The notes beneath the pieces are model-generated. The model made no database searches. It worked only from the letters and a program-made list of their open reading frames with translations, and was not told the DNA's origin. The position numbers and the translations under genes are program-made. From Mycoplasma yeatsii GM274B (GTDB lineage: Bacteria; Bacillota_I; Bacilli_A; Mycoplasmatales; Mycoplasmataceae): a DNA stretch of 64,000 nucleotides. Shown in pieces: positions 1 to 8,820 of the stretch. The stretch spans positions 310,001-374,000 of the forward strand of contig NZ_CP007520.1 of the NCBI RefSeq assembly GCF_000875755.1, given 5' to 3'. The first letter of the stretch is position 1, and every line of letters begins with the position of its first letter.

Positions 1-878
1 CGAATCAAGATAATGAAAATCAAAAAATAAATTTATCAGACTTAACCAAAAAAGTCTTAGGAACAATTGAAGAACAAAATTTAAATAAAAAAACCATATT
101 AAATAAACTAAAAGAATTAAATGTTGAAATTAAAGATAGAGACTTATCAAGTCTGTCAGTTGAAATTTCTGAATTTAGTGCAGTAATTAAATCTACAACA
201 AAAGATCTAAAATTTTCTGGTGAAGTTGAAGTTAGATTTATACCCGTTGATGGAAATGGAAGTAATAATCGCAGAACTGCCGTGTATAATGAAGATAAAT
301 CAATCTGTAAAAAAATTGGTTATTCTATAAATCAAGATGGGAACTGAATGGTAAAGCAATTTGATATAAATACAAGTAAAGTTCCAGAAGAATTACCATG
401 ATTTATAACAAGTTTAGTAGGTTTATTTAGTGAAAATAAAAACGAAAGAATCGAAGGGATTGAAAAATGAGATACTTCAAATATAACTGTTATGAGCTTT
501 ATGTTTGAAAGAGCTTTATCCTTCAACCAACCTTTAAACGACTGAAACACCTCAAATGTAACTAATATGTTCGCTATGTTTTCTGGTGCTAAGTCCTTCA
601 ACCAACCTTTAAACAACTGAAATACTTCAAAAGTAACTAATATGCGTTTAATGTTTGATGGTGCAAAATCATTTAACCAAGACATATCTAATTGAGATAC
701 ATCAAATGTTACTGATATGACAGCTATGTTTCAAAAAGCTCCATCCTTCAACCAAGATATATCTAATTGAAATGTTGATAATGTTACTGAATTTGAAGAT
801 TTTTCCCATGATTTCCCAGAATCGAATCACCCAGAATGAACTGAATCTAAAAGACCTACTTTTAAAATTAAAAATTAA
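1..878 (+). CDS. DUF285 (BspA-like/PARCEL repeat) surface protein, C-terminal part
   Basis: The gene enters from the left edge, so its start and any signal peptide are not visible. The last ~150 residues hold at least four ~25-residue repeats of the form W(D/N)TSNVT(N/D)M..MF..A.SFNQ(P/D)(L/I)..W, the DUF285 signature of mycoplasma surface proteins, also described as PARCEL elements. Each repeat contains a Trp encoded by TGA. The part before the repeats is polar with no recognised domain. Proteins of this family are usually lipoproteins or exported and may bind host or neighbouring cells; here that is inferred from family only. A terminator follows directly. Repeat number is likely to vary between strains. 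Confidence 0.85.
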
Positions 879-902
879 CTCACAAGTTTTGTGGGTTTTT
901 TT
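877..902 (+). terminator. Rho-independent terminator after the DUF285 gene
   Basis: A 9-bp stem (877-885 with 889-897, one G-T pair) with a short loop is followed by a T run. The stem begins inside the TAA stop codon. It isolates the surface protein from the methyltransferase promoter downstream. Confidence 0.8.
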
Positions 903-916
903 CTGCTCATTTTTTA

Positions 917-953
917 TAAAACGCTTGCATATATATATATATATCATTATCTT
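917..953 (+). promoter_or_regulatory. TA-repeat (phase-variable type) promoter of the methyltransferase gene
   Basis: TTGCAT (925-930) fits a -35 box and TATCTT (948-953) a -10 box 17 bp away. The spacer is almost entirely an (AT)8 tract (929-944). An alternative -10, CATTAT (945-950), would leave a 14-bp spacer. Gain or loss of AT units would change the spacer by 2 bp, as known for vmm/vmc lipoprotein promoters of this cluster. The upstream element TAAAACGCTTG (917-927) recurs at the lipoprotein promoter near 9239-9249. The start codon at 969 lies only about 10 nt beyond the predicted transcription start. Confidence 0.7.
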
Positions 954-968
954 TAGAGTTAAAAAGAG

Positions 969-1719
969 ATGATGTACGTGAAAAAAGAAGCTATTAAAAA
1001 ATATTTTGATAAAAAATTTATAGTTTATTCAATAGGGATAAATGATCCTAAAAATATAAAATTTAAGAATTCAAAATATTATAAATACAAACAAATAGAT
1101 TTATCTTTAACCAATTTTAAATTTAATAAAACAATTAAGCGAATTAGAGCATCCAGATATAATCTTAGCTTCACCACCTTGTGAGAGTTGAAGTGGAGCT
1201 GATTGTGGAGCTAAAATGTTCACAAAAATAACTTCAACTTCAAATGACCAAGAAAATTCAACTTCAATTTGAGAAGTAAAAAATAGAAAATTTTATCAAA
1301 ACTATAATAAAACTTGCCACCCTGTAAAAAGAAGACAATTCTTACAAAAAGAAATAGGAAGAATACTTGGAGTAGCAACAATTGGAGCAACTATTAATAT
1401 TATCGAAACATTCAATCCTAAAGTTTGAGTAATTGAAAATCCAGCAACTAGTAAAACTTGAGAATTTCAAAAAGAGCATTGAGATTTTCACACAGGTTAT
1501 TTTGAAAACAAAACTTATTATTCATCTTATGATAGTGAATTTTCTTTAAAACCTACTATCTTTAAAAGTAATATAAAACTTAACCTTTTAACAAGCCGAG
1601 TAAAAGGAAATAATGATCATATGGCTAGAGGAAGTTATTCTAAAAGAAGCTCAATACCATCAGAACTAGTAAAAGATCTAATTGAAAATATAATCAATTA
1701 TCTAGACTTTGAAAATTAA
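969..1719 (+). pseudogene. DNA cytosine-C5 methyltransferase, interrupted by a frameshift
   Basis: The first part (969 to about 1115) and the rest (about 1115 to 1719) are in frames differing by +1. Removing one base in the A/T-rich run around 1113-1130 joins them into a protein of about 249 residues reading NLIKQLSELEHPDIILASPPC across the junction. The second part has the C5-methyltransferase catalytic motif SPPCESWSG (motif IV, Cys nucleophile), VIENPATSKTW (motif VI, ENP in place of the usual ENV) and a C-terminal RSSIPSELVKDLI like motif X. It would methylate cytosine in a short DNA site, probably partnered with the next gene(s). It is broken as read; a sequencing error or strain-specific inactivation are both possible. 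The start is one of two tandem ATGs (969/972). Confidence 0.75.
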
Positions 1720-1735
1720 AATTAATGGAGAAAAT

Positions 1736-2338
1736 ATGTTAATTAGTAATGAAGAAAAAAATATTATTTTAGAAAAAGTTAAAGGTTCAAGAATTAGAAT
1801 GGTTGCAATTTGTTTTGATGCATATAAAAAGCGCTTTGATCAAATTTATAAAAATCATGAAAAAATTAGTTACTACCCAGAAGGCAAAAGAATGAAAGTA
1901 TTTAATGAAAATAATGAATATGTGGATAATTTTAATAGTGATTCAGCATTTGAACAATGCTTTAAAACTCTTGTTGGTCTTGGTTTTTTAGATATTAATT
2001 TAAATGGAGATTACATACCTATTTTACAAGAACGTTCAGTAGAAGAAATTATAGATTTGATTTTTTCAAAATACGATAAAGGAAATAATCAATACTATAA
2101 AGATTGAATAAATATTTATCGTCAAAGCAAAATCATATCTTTTTTAATAGAGCTAAAAATCATTGATGAAAATAATGTAAATTCTTTACAATTAAAGAAA
2201 TTAAAAAAAACATCAGAATTTGATATTAACAAATTTAAGCAATATGAAATAGGTCGATGAGAAAAAGAAATTTGCTTATCAGAAAAAACAAAAAACTATA
2301 TCATTTCAAAAGTCTTAGGGCATGATTTTATTAAATAA
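1736..2338 (+). CDS. Uncharacterised protein next to the methyltransferase; possible restriction partner
   Basis: A 200-residue soluble protein that I do not recognise. The chosen start is ATG 1736, preceded by GGAG at 1727-1730; it begins MLISNEEKNIILEKVKG. It has no signal peptide or membrane segment and is rich in charged residues. It lies 16 bp after the methyltransferase stop and 21 bp before the DUF262 gene, so the three are probably co-transcribed. Position suggests a restriction or accessory subunit, but no clear PD-(D/E)XK or HNH motif is visible, so the function is open. Confidence 0.7.
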
Positions 2339-2359
2339 AAAAGAGAAAGGAATTATTTT

Positions 2360-4162
2360 ATGCAACAAAATCAAGAAACTAATAGTTCAATAAATTTTAC
2401 AAGATCTTCAATTAGTAATTTTTTCAAAAATTATACAGATCCAAAAAACATAATTCAAATTCCTTTATATCAACGTGAATATTGTTGAGAAGAAGAAAAT
2501 GTATTAACACTTCTTGAAGATTTAAAATTAAGAGTTGAAGATAAAAAAGAACATTATTTTGGAATGATAACAACTACTGAGATCAAAGAAGATATATACA
2601 CTCGTAAAAAAAGAATTATTGATGGACAACAAAGGTTAACAACTTCTTTAATATTAATACATTATTTAAAATCTATTTGTTCAGATAAAAGTTTATTAAA
2701 CCCACTAAAACAACAATTTGGTCACGAGATTAAATTTGAATATGAATACGAAAATGATTTAAGTGAAAGTATGAATATACTTGTTAAAGAGAATGATTCT
2801 AGTAAAGTATATGAAAAAATTAGTAGCAACAATATAAAAAACACATATAGAATAATTAAAGAATTTTTCAAAGATAAAAACATAAACTTTAATGATTATC
2901 TTGACACTTTTTTAAATAATTTTATTTTTTGTATTTCAGAGTTTGAAACAAATAAAAATCCATCATATGAAATGGAAATATTTGAAAACCTAAACTCAAA
3001 AGGAACCCCTTTAAGAGAATTTGACTTAATTAAGAATTTAATTATTTCTCAAAAAACAAATAAGGATGCAAAAACTAAAATTAGTGATTTCAATTTAAAA
3101 ATAATCAAAATTTTTAACAATGATCATAGAGGAATTAAGAAAAGTGACGTTCACAAGCAAGTTGAAATTTTTATAAAACACTTTTTAACTTGAAAAAAAT
3201 ATAATGCTAAATTCTCTCATTACAAATTGTATAAAAATTTCAAAAATTATCTAAAAGATTTGAATATATCAGACGATGAATCATTTACAAATATGTTAGA
3301 CGAATTACAAAAGTTTGCAATATTATTTTTAGGTATTGAATTTCCACTAGAAAAAGAAGTTGGAAATAAATTATGACTTAGAGTAATAGATCAAAAAGAC
3401 GTTCATATTCCATATATATTTGCTTTATTTGATAAATTTTCATTATTTGATAAAAATAAGGAAAAATGAAATGATAATGAAACGATTTTAAAATATTTAA
3501 AAGTTCTTTCAGCACATCTTATAAAATATATGGCTGTTGAAGGGACAGGTCAATCATTATCAAAATTTATAGAAGCAATTAATGAATTGACTATAGAAAA
3601 ACAAAAATCTCCAAATGAAATCAGAAAAATCTTAAATGAATCAACTCAAGAAAACAACCTATTACTATCAAATCACAGTAAAGAAGAATTTGTCCAAGCT
3701 TGTTTATTCCCAAAAAGACAAACAAAGTGAATTTATAAAAGTATAATTGATATCTATGAAGATAGTATTCTTAGTGGATCAAATGAAAAAATAGAGTATA
3801 ATGCAGGAAAAACACTAGAACATATAATGCCACAAAAACATAATTCTACATGAAAAAATATGGTTGGATATGATGAAAATAACCCAGAATCACAAACCAA
3901 ATACGTTAGATTTTTAGAGCAACCTGGAAACTTAGTTTTTGTAGATGGAAGTAAAAATAGTTCAATAGGTAATAAATCTTTTTCAGAAAAGAAAAAGAAT
4001 TTATATGAAAAATCAAATTCACCATTAATCATAAAAGAGTTAAAATATCTAGAAAATGATGTACCTGCTATTGTTAATTGTGATGAATGAAACTATGAAA
4101 TAATTGAAAACAGAACTAAAATTATTGCTTCAACAGTTTTTGACATAATGAATACAGACTAA
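2360..4162 (+). CDS. DUF262/DUF1524 (GmrSD-like) nuclease
   Basis: A 600-residue protein that is continuous only with TGA as Trp. The N-terminal DUF262 domain shows IPLYQREYCWEEENV near residue 35 and the hallmark IIDGQQRLTTSLILI near residue 90, a ParB/Srx-like NTP-using fold. The C-terminal DUF1524 domain has LEHIMPQKH and GNLVFVDGSKNSSIGNKSF, a His-Me finger (HNH-like) nuclease core. This architecture matches GmrSD/BrxU-type enzymes that cut DNA, often glucosylated or otherwise modified phage DNA. The ribosome site AAAGG precedes ATG 2360. Neighbours are a methyltransferase relic and an AAA ATPase, giving a defence context. The exact target DNA is not predictable. Confidence 0.85.
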
Positions 4163-4250
4163 TTAAATAAATTATTCAAAATCATTTTTTAATTAATCAA
4201 TAAATAATTACACCTGATGGGTTTAAAAATAACATAAATAAACTTTTACG

Positions 4251-4346
4251 AACAAAAAATATGGAAATCCATATAAATTATTTGTTAAATTCTAAAAAAT
4301 GCTAATTTCAGGAACAAAAACTATGGAATTCCATGTTTTTTGTTCC
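4251..4346. repeat. Two related 36-bp imperfect inverted repeats
   Basis: Between the nuclease and ATPase genes (4163-4412, otherwise empty) are two hairpin-forming units, 4251-4286 and 4311-4346, both 36 bp and starting 60 bp apart. The second has outer arms GGAACAAAAA/TTTTTGTTCC around the palindrome ATGGAATTCCAT. The first has the same plan with more mismatches. They could be terminators, operators or small mobile remnants. Confidence 0.6.
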
Positions 4347-4412
4347 TGTTTCTATTAATAGTAAAAATATTGGTGCTAAAATAAATTTAACAGAAAGTCA
4401 AAAAGGTGCTTT

Positions 4413-5708
4413 ATGAATATAATAAGAAATGAATATCTAGATAAATTAATTTCTAAAAAACACAACGGTAGAGTAAAAATAATTACAGGAATAAGACGTT
4501 GTGGTAAATCATATTTATTATTTAATTTATTTAAAAATCATTTAATAGAAAATGGTGTTGATCAAACTCAAATACTAACAATGAATCTAGATGATATAGC
4601 AAATGTTAAATATCACAATCCTATTGAATTGTATAAATATTTTTTAGATAAGATTTCTAACAAAGATATTCAATATTATGTTTTTATTGATGAAATCCAA
4701 AATTGTAAATCAATTAAAAATCCTTATGTTGAACAAGATGATCAACTAATTAATTTCACAGGTGTTTTAATTGGTTTAATGCTACATGAAAATGTTGATA
4801 TTTATGTAACTGGAAGCAATTCTAAAATGCTTTCAAGTGAAATTGTTACTGAATTTAGAGACCGAGGAGATGAAATTAAAGTAAATCCTCTTACATTTAA
4901 AGAAATTTATAATAGTAAACAAGTTGATAATTTTGATTTAAAAACATATTTTATTTATGGTGGAATGCCTTTTGTTTATAAAATAGAATCTAATACTGAA
5001 AAAGCAAAATATTTACAAAACTTATTTACTACAACTTATATTCGCGATATTTTAGATAGATACAAAATTAATAATGAACATTTAATATTAGAAACGTTGT
5101 TAAATTTCATTTCTTCTAATATTGGTTCATTAACAAATCCTAATAAATTATCAAATAGATTTCTATCTGAAAGTAAAATTAAAATTAATGCTAATACTGT
5201 TTCAAAATATATTGAATATTTTAAAGAAGCATATATTATTTCTAAAGCTAAACGATATGATGTAAAAGGTGCTAAATATTTTTCAACTCCTTTAAAATAT
5301 TATTTTACTGATATCGGTTTAAGAAATGCATGACTAAATTTTAGTGATTTAGATCGTAGTCATATTATGGAAAATATAGTTTATAATGAGTTAAAAGCTA
5401 GAGGGTTCAACGTTGATGTTGGATATGTAACATATGATCAAAAAACAGACAAATCACGTAATGTTTATAATTTAGAAATAGATTTTATTGCAAATTTAAT
5501 TGATACAAAATATTATATTCAAGTTGCTTTAAATCTTGATGAACCAGATAAAAAAGAACAAGAAATAAGACCATTGTTACAAGTAAAAGATAACTATAAA
5601 AAAATTGTTATTGTTTATGATGATATTTTTAAACATTATGATGCAAATGGAATTTTATATGTAGGTTTAAAAGAATTCTTATTAGATAATGATGTATTTA
5701 ACGTATAG
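4413..5708 (+). CDS. AAA (AAA_14) ATPase with DUF4143 domain
   Basis: A 431-residue soluble protein of the AAA_14/DUF4143 family, common in mobile and accessory regions and of unknown cellular role. Walker A is GIRRCGKSYLL near residue 25, Walker B is VFIDEIQN near residue 90, and the sensor-like VTGSNSKMLSSEI is near 137. The C-terminal half contains the DUF4143 signature (YFIYGGMP, TTYIRDIL, LKYYFTDIGLRNA) and ends in a nuclease-like fold with LEIDFIANL and IQVAL. AAAGGTG precedes ATG 4413. It is flanked by a DUF262/DUF1524 gene and a duplicated fragment of that gene's 3' end, so it sits in a recombined insertion slot. Substrate unknown. Confidence 0.85.
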
Positions 5709-5734
5709 TCGTTTTTATTAAATTGCAATAAAGA

Positions 5735-5806
5735 AATTATGAAATAATTGAAAATAGAACTAAAATTATTACTTCAATATTTTCTGGTATAACAAACAAA
5801 AACTAG
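5735..5806 (+). pseudogene. Remnant copy of the 3' end of a DUF262/DUF1524 gene
   Basis: Read in this frame the segment encodes NYEIIENRTKIITSIF followed by a diverged tail and TAG. It nearly matches the last residues of the gene ending at 4162 (NYEIIENRTKIIASTVF). At DNA level about 35 bases are almost identical. No start codon or upstream portion is present. It is a scar of a second nuclease copy or of a duplication that bracketed the ATPase gene. Confidence 0.7.
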
Positions 5807-5849
5807 TTAAGAAACAACACAGTATATTAAATTTATAAGTTAATAATAA

Positions 5850-5858
5850 TGATATAAT
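5850..5858 (+). promoter_or_regulatory. Extended -10 promoter of rbfA
   Basis: TGATATAAT gives TG, one base, then a perfect TATAAT (5853-5858). No convincing -35 is seen. The start codon lies about 24 nt after the expected transcription start. Confidence 0.6.
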
Positions 5859-5888
5859 AAACATATACAAAAATTGGAGGGTTTATTT

Positions 5889-6242
5889 ATGTCAAACTTA
5901 AAAGCTCAAAAGAAAAAAGAATCACAAATGTTAAGAGAGCTAAATTTAATATTACAAAGAGAATTACAAAACCCAGTTTTAAATACAGTTTCAGTAGCTG
6001 AAGTAAGACTTTCAGCTGATGGATCTCATGCTAAAATTTTCTACTCATTCTTACCAATCAATGAAGAAATTTCAAAAGAAAATGTTGGTAAAGAAATTGA
6101 AGAAGGATTAAAAGAAATTAGAATGATTTTAGCTTCTAAACTAGATTGAAGAAGTGTTCCAAACTTAAATTTTGAATATGATGAAAGTTTAGATCGTGCA
6201 AATCACATTAATGAAATTTTAGCTGAACAAAATTCAAAATAA
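5889..6242 (+). CDS. rbfA: 30S ribosome-binding factor A
   Basis: RbfA binds the 30S subunit precursor and helps mature the 5' end of 16S rRNA. The 117-residue product has the family pattern: an N-terminal basic helix (KKKESQMLRELNLILQREL), LNTVSVAEVRLSADGSHAKIFYSF, then LKEIRMILASKLDWRSVPNLNFEYDESLDRANHI. The start is ATG 5889, 8 nt after GGAGG (5876-5880). An earlier in-frame TTG start is unlikely because it overlaps this ribosome site. A TGA-coded Trp near residue 88 falls within the conserved region. A terminator follows and truB lies downstream. Confidence 0.93.
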
Positions 6243-6252
6243 AAATAAAATT

Positions 6253-6276
6253 ACCAAGTTTAAACTTGGTTTTTTT
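6253..6276 (+). terminator. Terminator after rbfA
   Basis: ACCAAGTTT/AAACTTGGT forms a perfect stem followed by seven or more T residues. It separates rbfA from truB, although the short spacing to truB suggests partial read-through. Confidence 0.8.
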
Positions 6277-6295
6277 AAGTTAGAAAGAATAAAAT

Positions 6296-7165
6296 ATGAA
6301 TCAAAAATCAGGAATTTTAATACTAGATAAACCTAAAAGCATAAGCACTAATAATCTTATTCAACAAGTTAAAAAGAAGTTAAATATTAAAAAAGTAGGA
6401 CATTGCGGAACTTTAGATCCACTAGCAACTGGAGTTGTAATTTGTTTAGTTAATAATGCAACTAAAATAAGTGATTATTTATTAAATAATGATAAAAGAT
6501 ATATTGTTACTTTAAAATTATTTGCTCAAACTAGTAGTTATGATGCTGAAACTGAAATTATTAAAACTGAACCTAGTTTTGAAATTGATCAAACTACTTT
6601 AAATAATGTTATAAATAAATACAATAATTATACTTATGATCAAACTCCTCCAATTTATTCAGCTATTAAAGTTGATGGTAAAAAATTATATGAATATGCT
6701 TTAGAAAACAAAACAGTTGATATCAAATCAAGAACAATCACAATATATGAAACTAAATTTTTAAATTATGATAATAAAAATCATGAAATAACTTTAGATG
6801 TTTATTGTTCTAAAGGAACTTATATAAGAAGTTTAGCAGTTGATATTGCTAAAGATCTAAACACTATTAGTTATGTAAAAGAATTAAGAAGAACTAAATC
6901 AGGATCTTTTGATATAACTAAAGCACAAACTATCGATCAAATCAATTGAGATAATCTAATAACTATGTATGATGCTATTAAATTATCTGATTATAAAATA
7001 ATTAATTATGATGATATTTTAAGTGTTAAACAAGGTAAAAAAATAAAATTAGATGTTAATCCAGATTTAGTTTTTATAAGTGATAAAGATAATAATTTAA
7101 TTAGTTGTTATGAAAGATCAAATGATGATATTTTTAAAACTAAAAGAGGAGGATTGGACAATTAA
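6296..7165 (+). CDS. truB: tRNA pseudouridine(55) synthase TruB
   Basis: TruB makes pseudouridine-55 in the T loop of tRNAs. The product is about 289 residues. The catalytic motif GHCGTLDPLATGVV (Asp nucleophile) lies near residue 40, followed by PPIYSAIKVDGKKLYEYA and SKGTYIRSLAVDI, all TruB signatures. The C-terminus is a short PUA-like extension. A TGA Trp joins the two halves near residue 223. The stop codon overlaps the next start by one base (TAATG), so truB is translationally coupled to the ribF-like gene. The ribosome site is weak (AGAAAG). Confidence 0.93.
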
Positions 7166-7725
7166 TGCAATACTTCAATCAAGCGTTTAGTAAAATAGAA
7201 CCAATTAAAAATAATAAAAAATCCATTATAACTATTGGTAATTTTGATGGTTTTCACATCTATCATCAAAAAATAATTAATCAAGTTATTGATATAGCTA
7301 AAAAAGAAAACTTAAATAGTATAGTTATTAGTTTTGATAAAAAAATTAAAAACTTTGTTGAATCTAAAAGTTATCAAAAAATAGCAACAAAAGAACAAAA
7401 ATTAAATTATATAAATAAAAACTTAAAAGAATTAGATTATTTTTATGATATTAAAGTTAATAAAAAACTAACTTTAACAACTAGAGAACAATTTATAAAT
7501 GATTTAAAAACTAAATTAAACGTTATCAAAATTGTTGAAGGTGAAGATTTTAAATTCGGTTGACAAGCTAAAGGTGATATTAATTATTTAATTGTTGAAT
7601 TTGGAACTGATAATGTTATTGTTGAAAAAAGAGATAATAATATTTCTTCATCAAATATTAAAAAACTAATAAAAGAAAATAAAATCCAAGAAGCTAAAGA
7701 ATTATTAGGAATTGATTTTGATTAA
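7165..7725 (+). CDS. RibF-like FAD synthetase (FMN adenylyltransferase domain only, altered motif)
   Basis: The 186-residue protein aligns with the N-terminal nucleotidyltransferase domain of RibF: TIGNFDGFHIYHQKII near residue 25, VEGEDFKFG near 127, and the end-of-domain motif SSSNIKKLIKENKIQEAKELLG. The normal HxGH motif (GVHLGHQ) here reads FHIYHQ, with Gly replaced by Tyr. The riboflavin kinase domain that usually follows is absent, so the protein is about 100 residues shorter than bifunctional RibF. It would at most adenylate FMN; activity is doubtful. It overlaps truB by one base and is followed by an SDR gene. Confidence 0.75.
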
Positions 7726-7739
7726 AAGGAAGTGAGAAT

Positions 7740-8459
7740 ATGAAAAAATTAGTAGCAATTACTGGAGCAAGTAGTGGTATTGGACTAGCTTGTGCTAAAT
7801 TATTTTCAGAAAAAGGTTATCCTGTTTTAATTATGGCTAGAAGAAAAGAAATTTTAGATAGTTTAAACTTAGATAATTGTGTTACAGCACGTGTTGATGT
7901 TAGAGATATTGATCAAATTAAAAATGCAATTAAATTAGCTGAAGAGAAATTTGGTCCAGTTGATCTAATGATTAATAATGCTGGAATTATGCCAATGGAT
8001 AAATATGCAGATCAAGATTTACAAGAAAAATATGATACTTTAGATATTAATATTAAAGGTGTAATTAATGGAATGGATGCAGTTTTACCAACTATGAGAA
8101 AACTAAATCACGGAACTATTATCAATATTTCTAGTGTTTCAGGTAGATATACTTCAGTTGATCATGCAGTTTATAATGGGTCTAAATTTGCAGTTAATGC
8201 AATTACTGAACAAGCAAGAAGAGAATTATCTGACACTAACATTAGATTTTGTTTAATTGAACCAGCAATAGTTGACACTAATTTATTATCAACAACAACT
8301 AATAAAGAAGTTTTAGAAAACCATATGAAAAGAAAAGATAAACTTAATGGTGGATTATCAGCTGATCAAATTGCACAAACTATTCTATATGTTTATCAAC
8401 TACCTCAAGATGTATCAATTAAAGAATTAATGATCTCACACACAAATCAAGCAGTTTAA
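7740..8459 (+). CDS. Short-chain dehydrogenase/reductase (SDR)
   Basis: A 239-residue classical SDR oxidoreductase. It has the Rossmann motif TGASSGIG (residues 8-15), NNAG near 79, the catalytic Ser in NISSVSG and the catalytic YxxxK in YNGSK. The basic residues ARRKE after the second strand suggest NADP(H) preference. It resembles YdfG-type serine or 3-hydroxy acid dehydrogenases, but the substrate cannot be fixed from sequence. AAAGGAAG precedes ATG 7740. It is last in the truB operon and is closed by a terminator. Confidence 0.88.
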   Translation: MKKLVAITGASSGIGLACAKLFSEKGYPVLIMARRKEILDSLNLDNCVTARVDVRDIDQIKNAIKLAEEKFGPVDLMINNAGIMPMDKYADQDLQEKYDTLDINIKGVINGMDAVLPTMRKLNHGTIINISSVSGRYTSVDHAVYNGSKFAVNAITEQARRELSDTNIRFCLIEPAIVDTNLLSTTTNKEVLENHMKRKDKLNGGLSADQIAQTILYVYQLPQDVSIKELMISHTNQAV

Positions 8460-8463
8460 TTTC

Positions 8464-8487
8464 AAAGACACCTATGGTGTCTTTTTT
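8464..8487 (+). terminator. Terminator after the SDR gene
   Basis: AAAGACACC/GGTGTCTTT stem with a TAT loop and a T6 tail. Confidence 0.85.
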
Positions 8488-8631
8488 ATATTTAAAACAA
8501 ATTATTAGACTATGAAACAAAGCTAAAAATTTAGGTGAAAAACGTTTCATTAAAAGAACAAGCAAGACATCTAGTTTTATAATAAAAGTATAAGTTAAAA
8601 GTAATTTTAATTTTCAAGGGGCATTATTAAA

Positions 8632-8758
8632 TTAAGAGTTTGAAAGGTTGATACTACTTTCAGTTTTTTGTAACTTTCAAATTTATTGGTGAAGTTATTG
8701 TTAATTTTGAATAAGTGCAATAAAAATTCTCAATCATAATCGGTTGAGATTTTTTATT
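8632..8758 (+). ncRNA. Candidate small RNA (possibly MCS4-like)
   Basis: The 8488-8820 interval has no open frame but carries a structured transcript-like unit. A weak -10 (CATTAT/TATTAA, 8622-8630) would start an RNA near 8633. TGAAAG (8641-8646) can pair with CTTTCA (8657-8662); alternatively TTTGAAAG (8639-8646) pairs with CTTTCAAA (8674-8681). A strong terminator ends it at about 8757. The resulting size of about 125 nt and the segment CAAATTTATTGGTGAAG, resembling the U6 snRNA core, recall the MCS4 RNA reported from M. capricolum; I recall this from memory and did not compare sequences. A second possible -10 (TATAAT, 8578-8583) would give a longer RNA. Confidence 0.45.
8727..8758 (+). 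terminator. Terminator of the candidate small RNA
   Basis: Stem TCTCAATC/GGTTGAGA (8728-8735 with 8742-8749, one wobble) followed by a T-rich tail. No coding region ends nearby on this strand, so it must end a non-coding transcript. Confidence 0.75.
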
Positions 8759-8771
8759 TTAACTATGAATA

Positions 8772-8797
8772 TAAAAAAACAAGTCTAAAGACTTGTT
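8772..8797 (-). terminator. Terminator of the small lipoprotein gene
   Basis: ACAAGTC/GACTTGT stem (8779-8796) followed, on the minus strand, by a T7 run. It lies 24 bp beyond the lipoprotein stop codon and could serve both strands. Confidence 0.75.
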
Positions 8798-8820
8798 TGT
8801 TATATTAATTATTGTTTATT

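Noticed and set aside
332..947. Minus-strand frames opposite the DUF285 repeats
   Set aside because: They arise from the repeat periodicity on the plus strand and lack start signals or family features.
1736..2338. Calling the 200-residue protein a restriction endonuclease outright
   Set aside because: Only its position supports this; no nuclease motif is visible.
2564..3730. Several short genes in the DUF262 region
   Set aside because: All pieces are in one frame and are separated only by TGA, which is Trp in this organism; they form one 600-residue protein.
8490..8600. Possible transposase remnant before the small RNA
   Set aside because: Short translated pieces gave no recognisable transposase motif in any frame.
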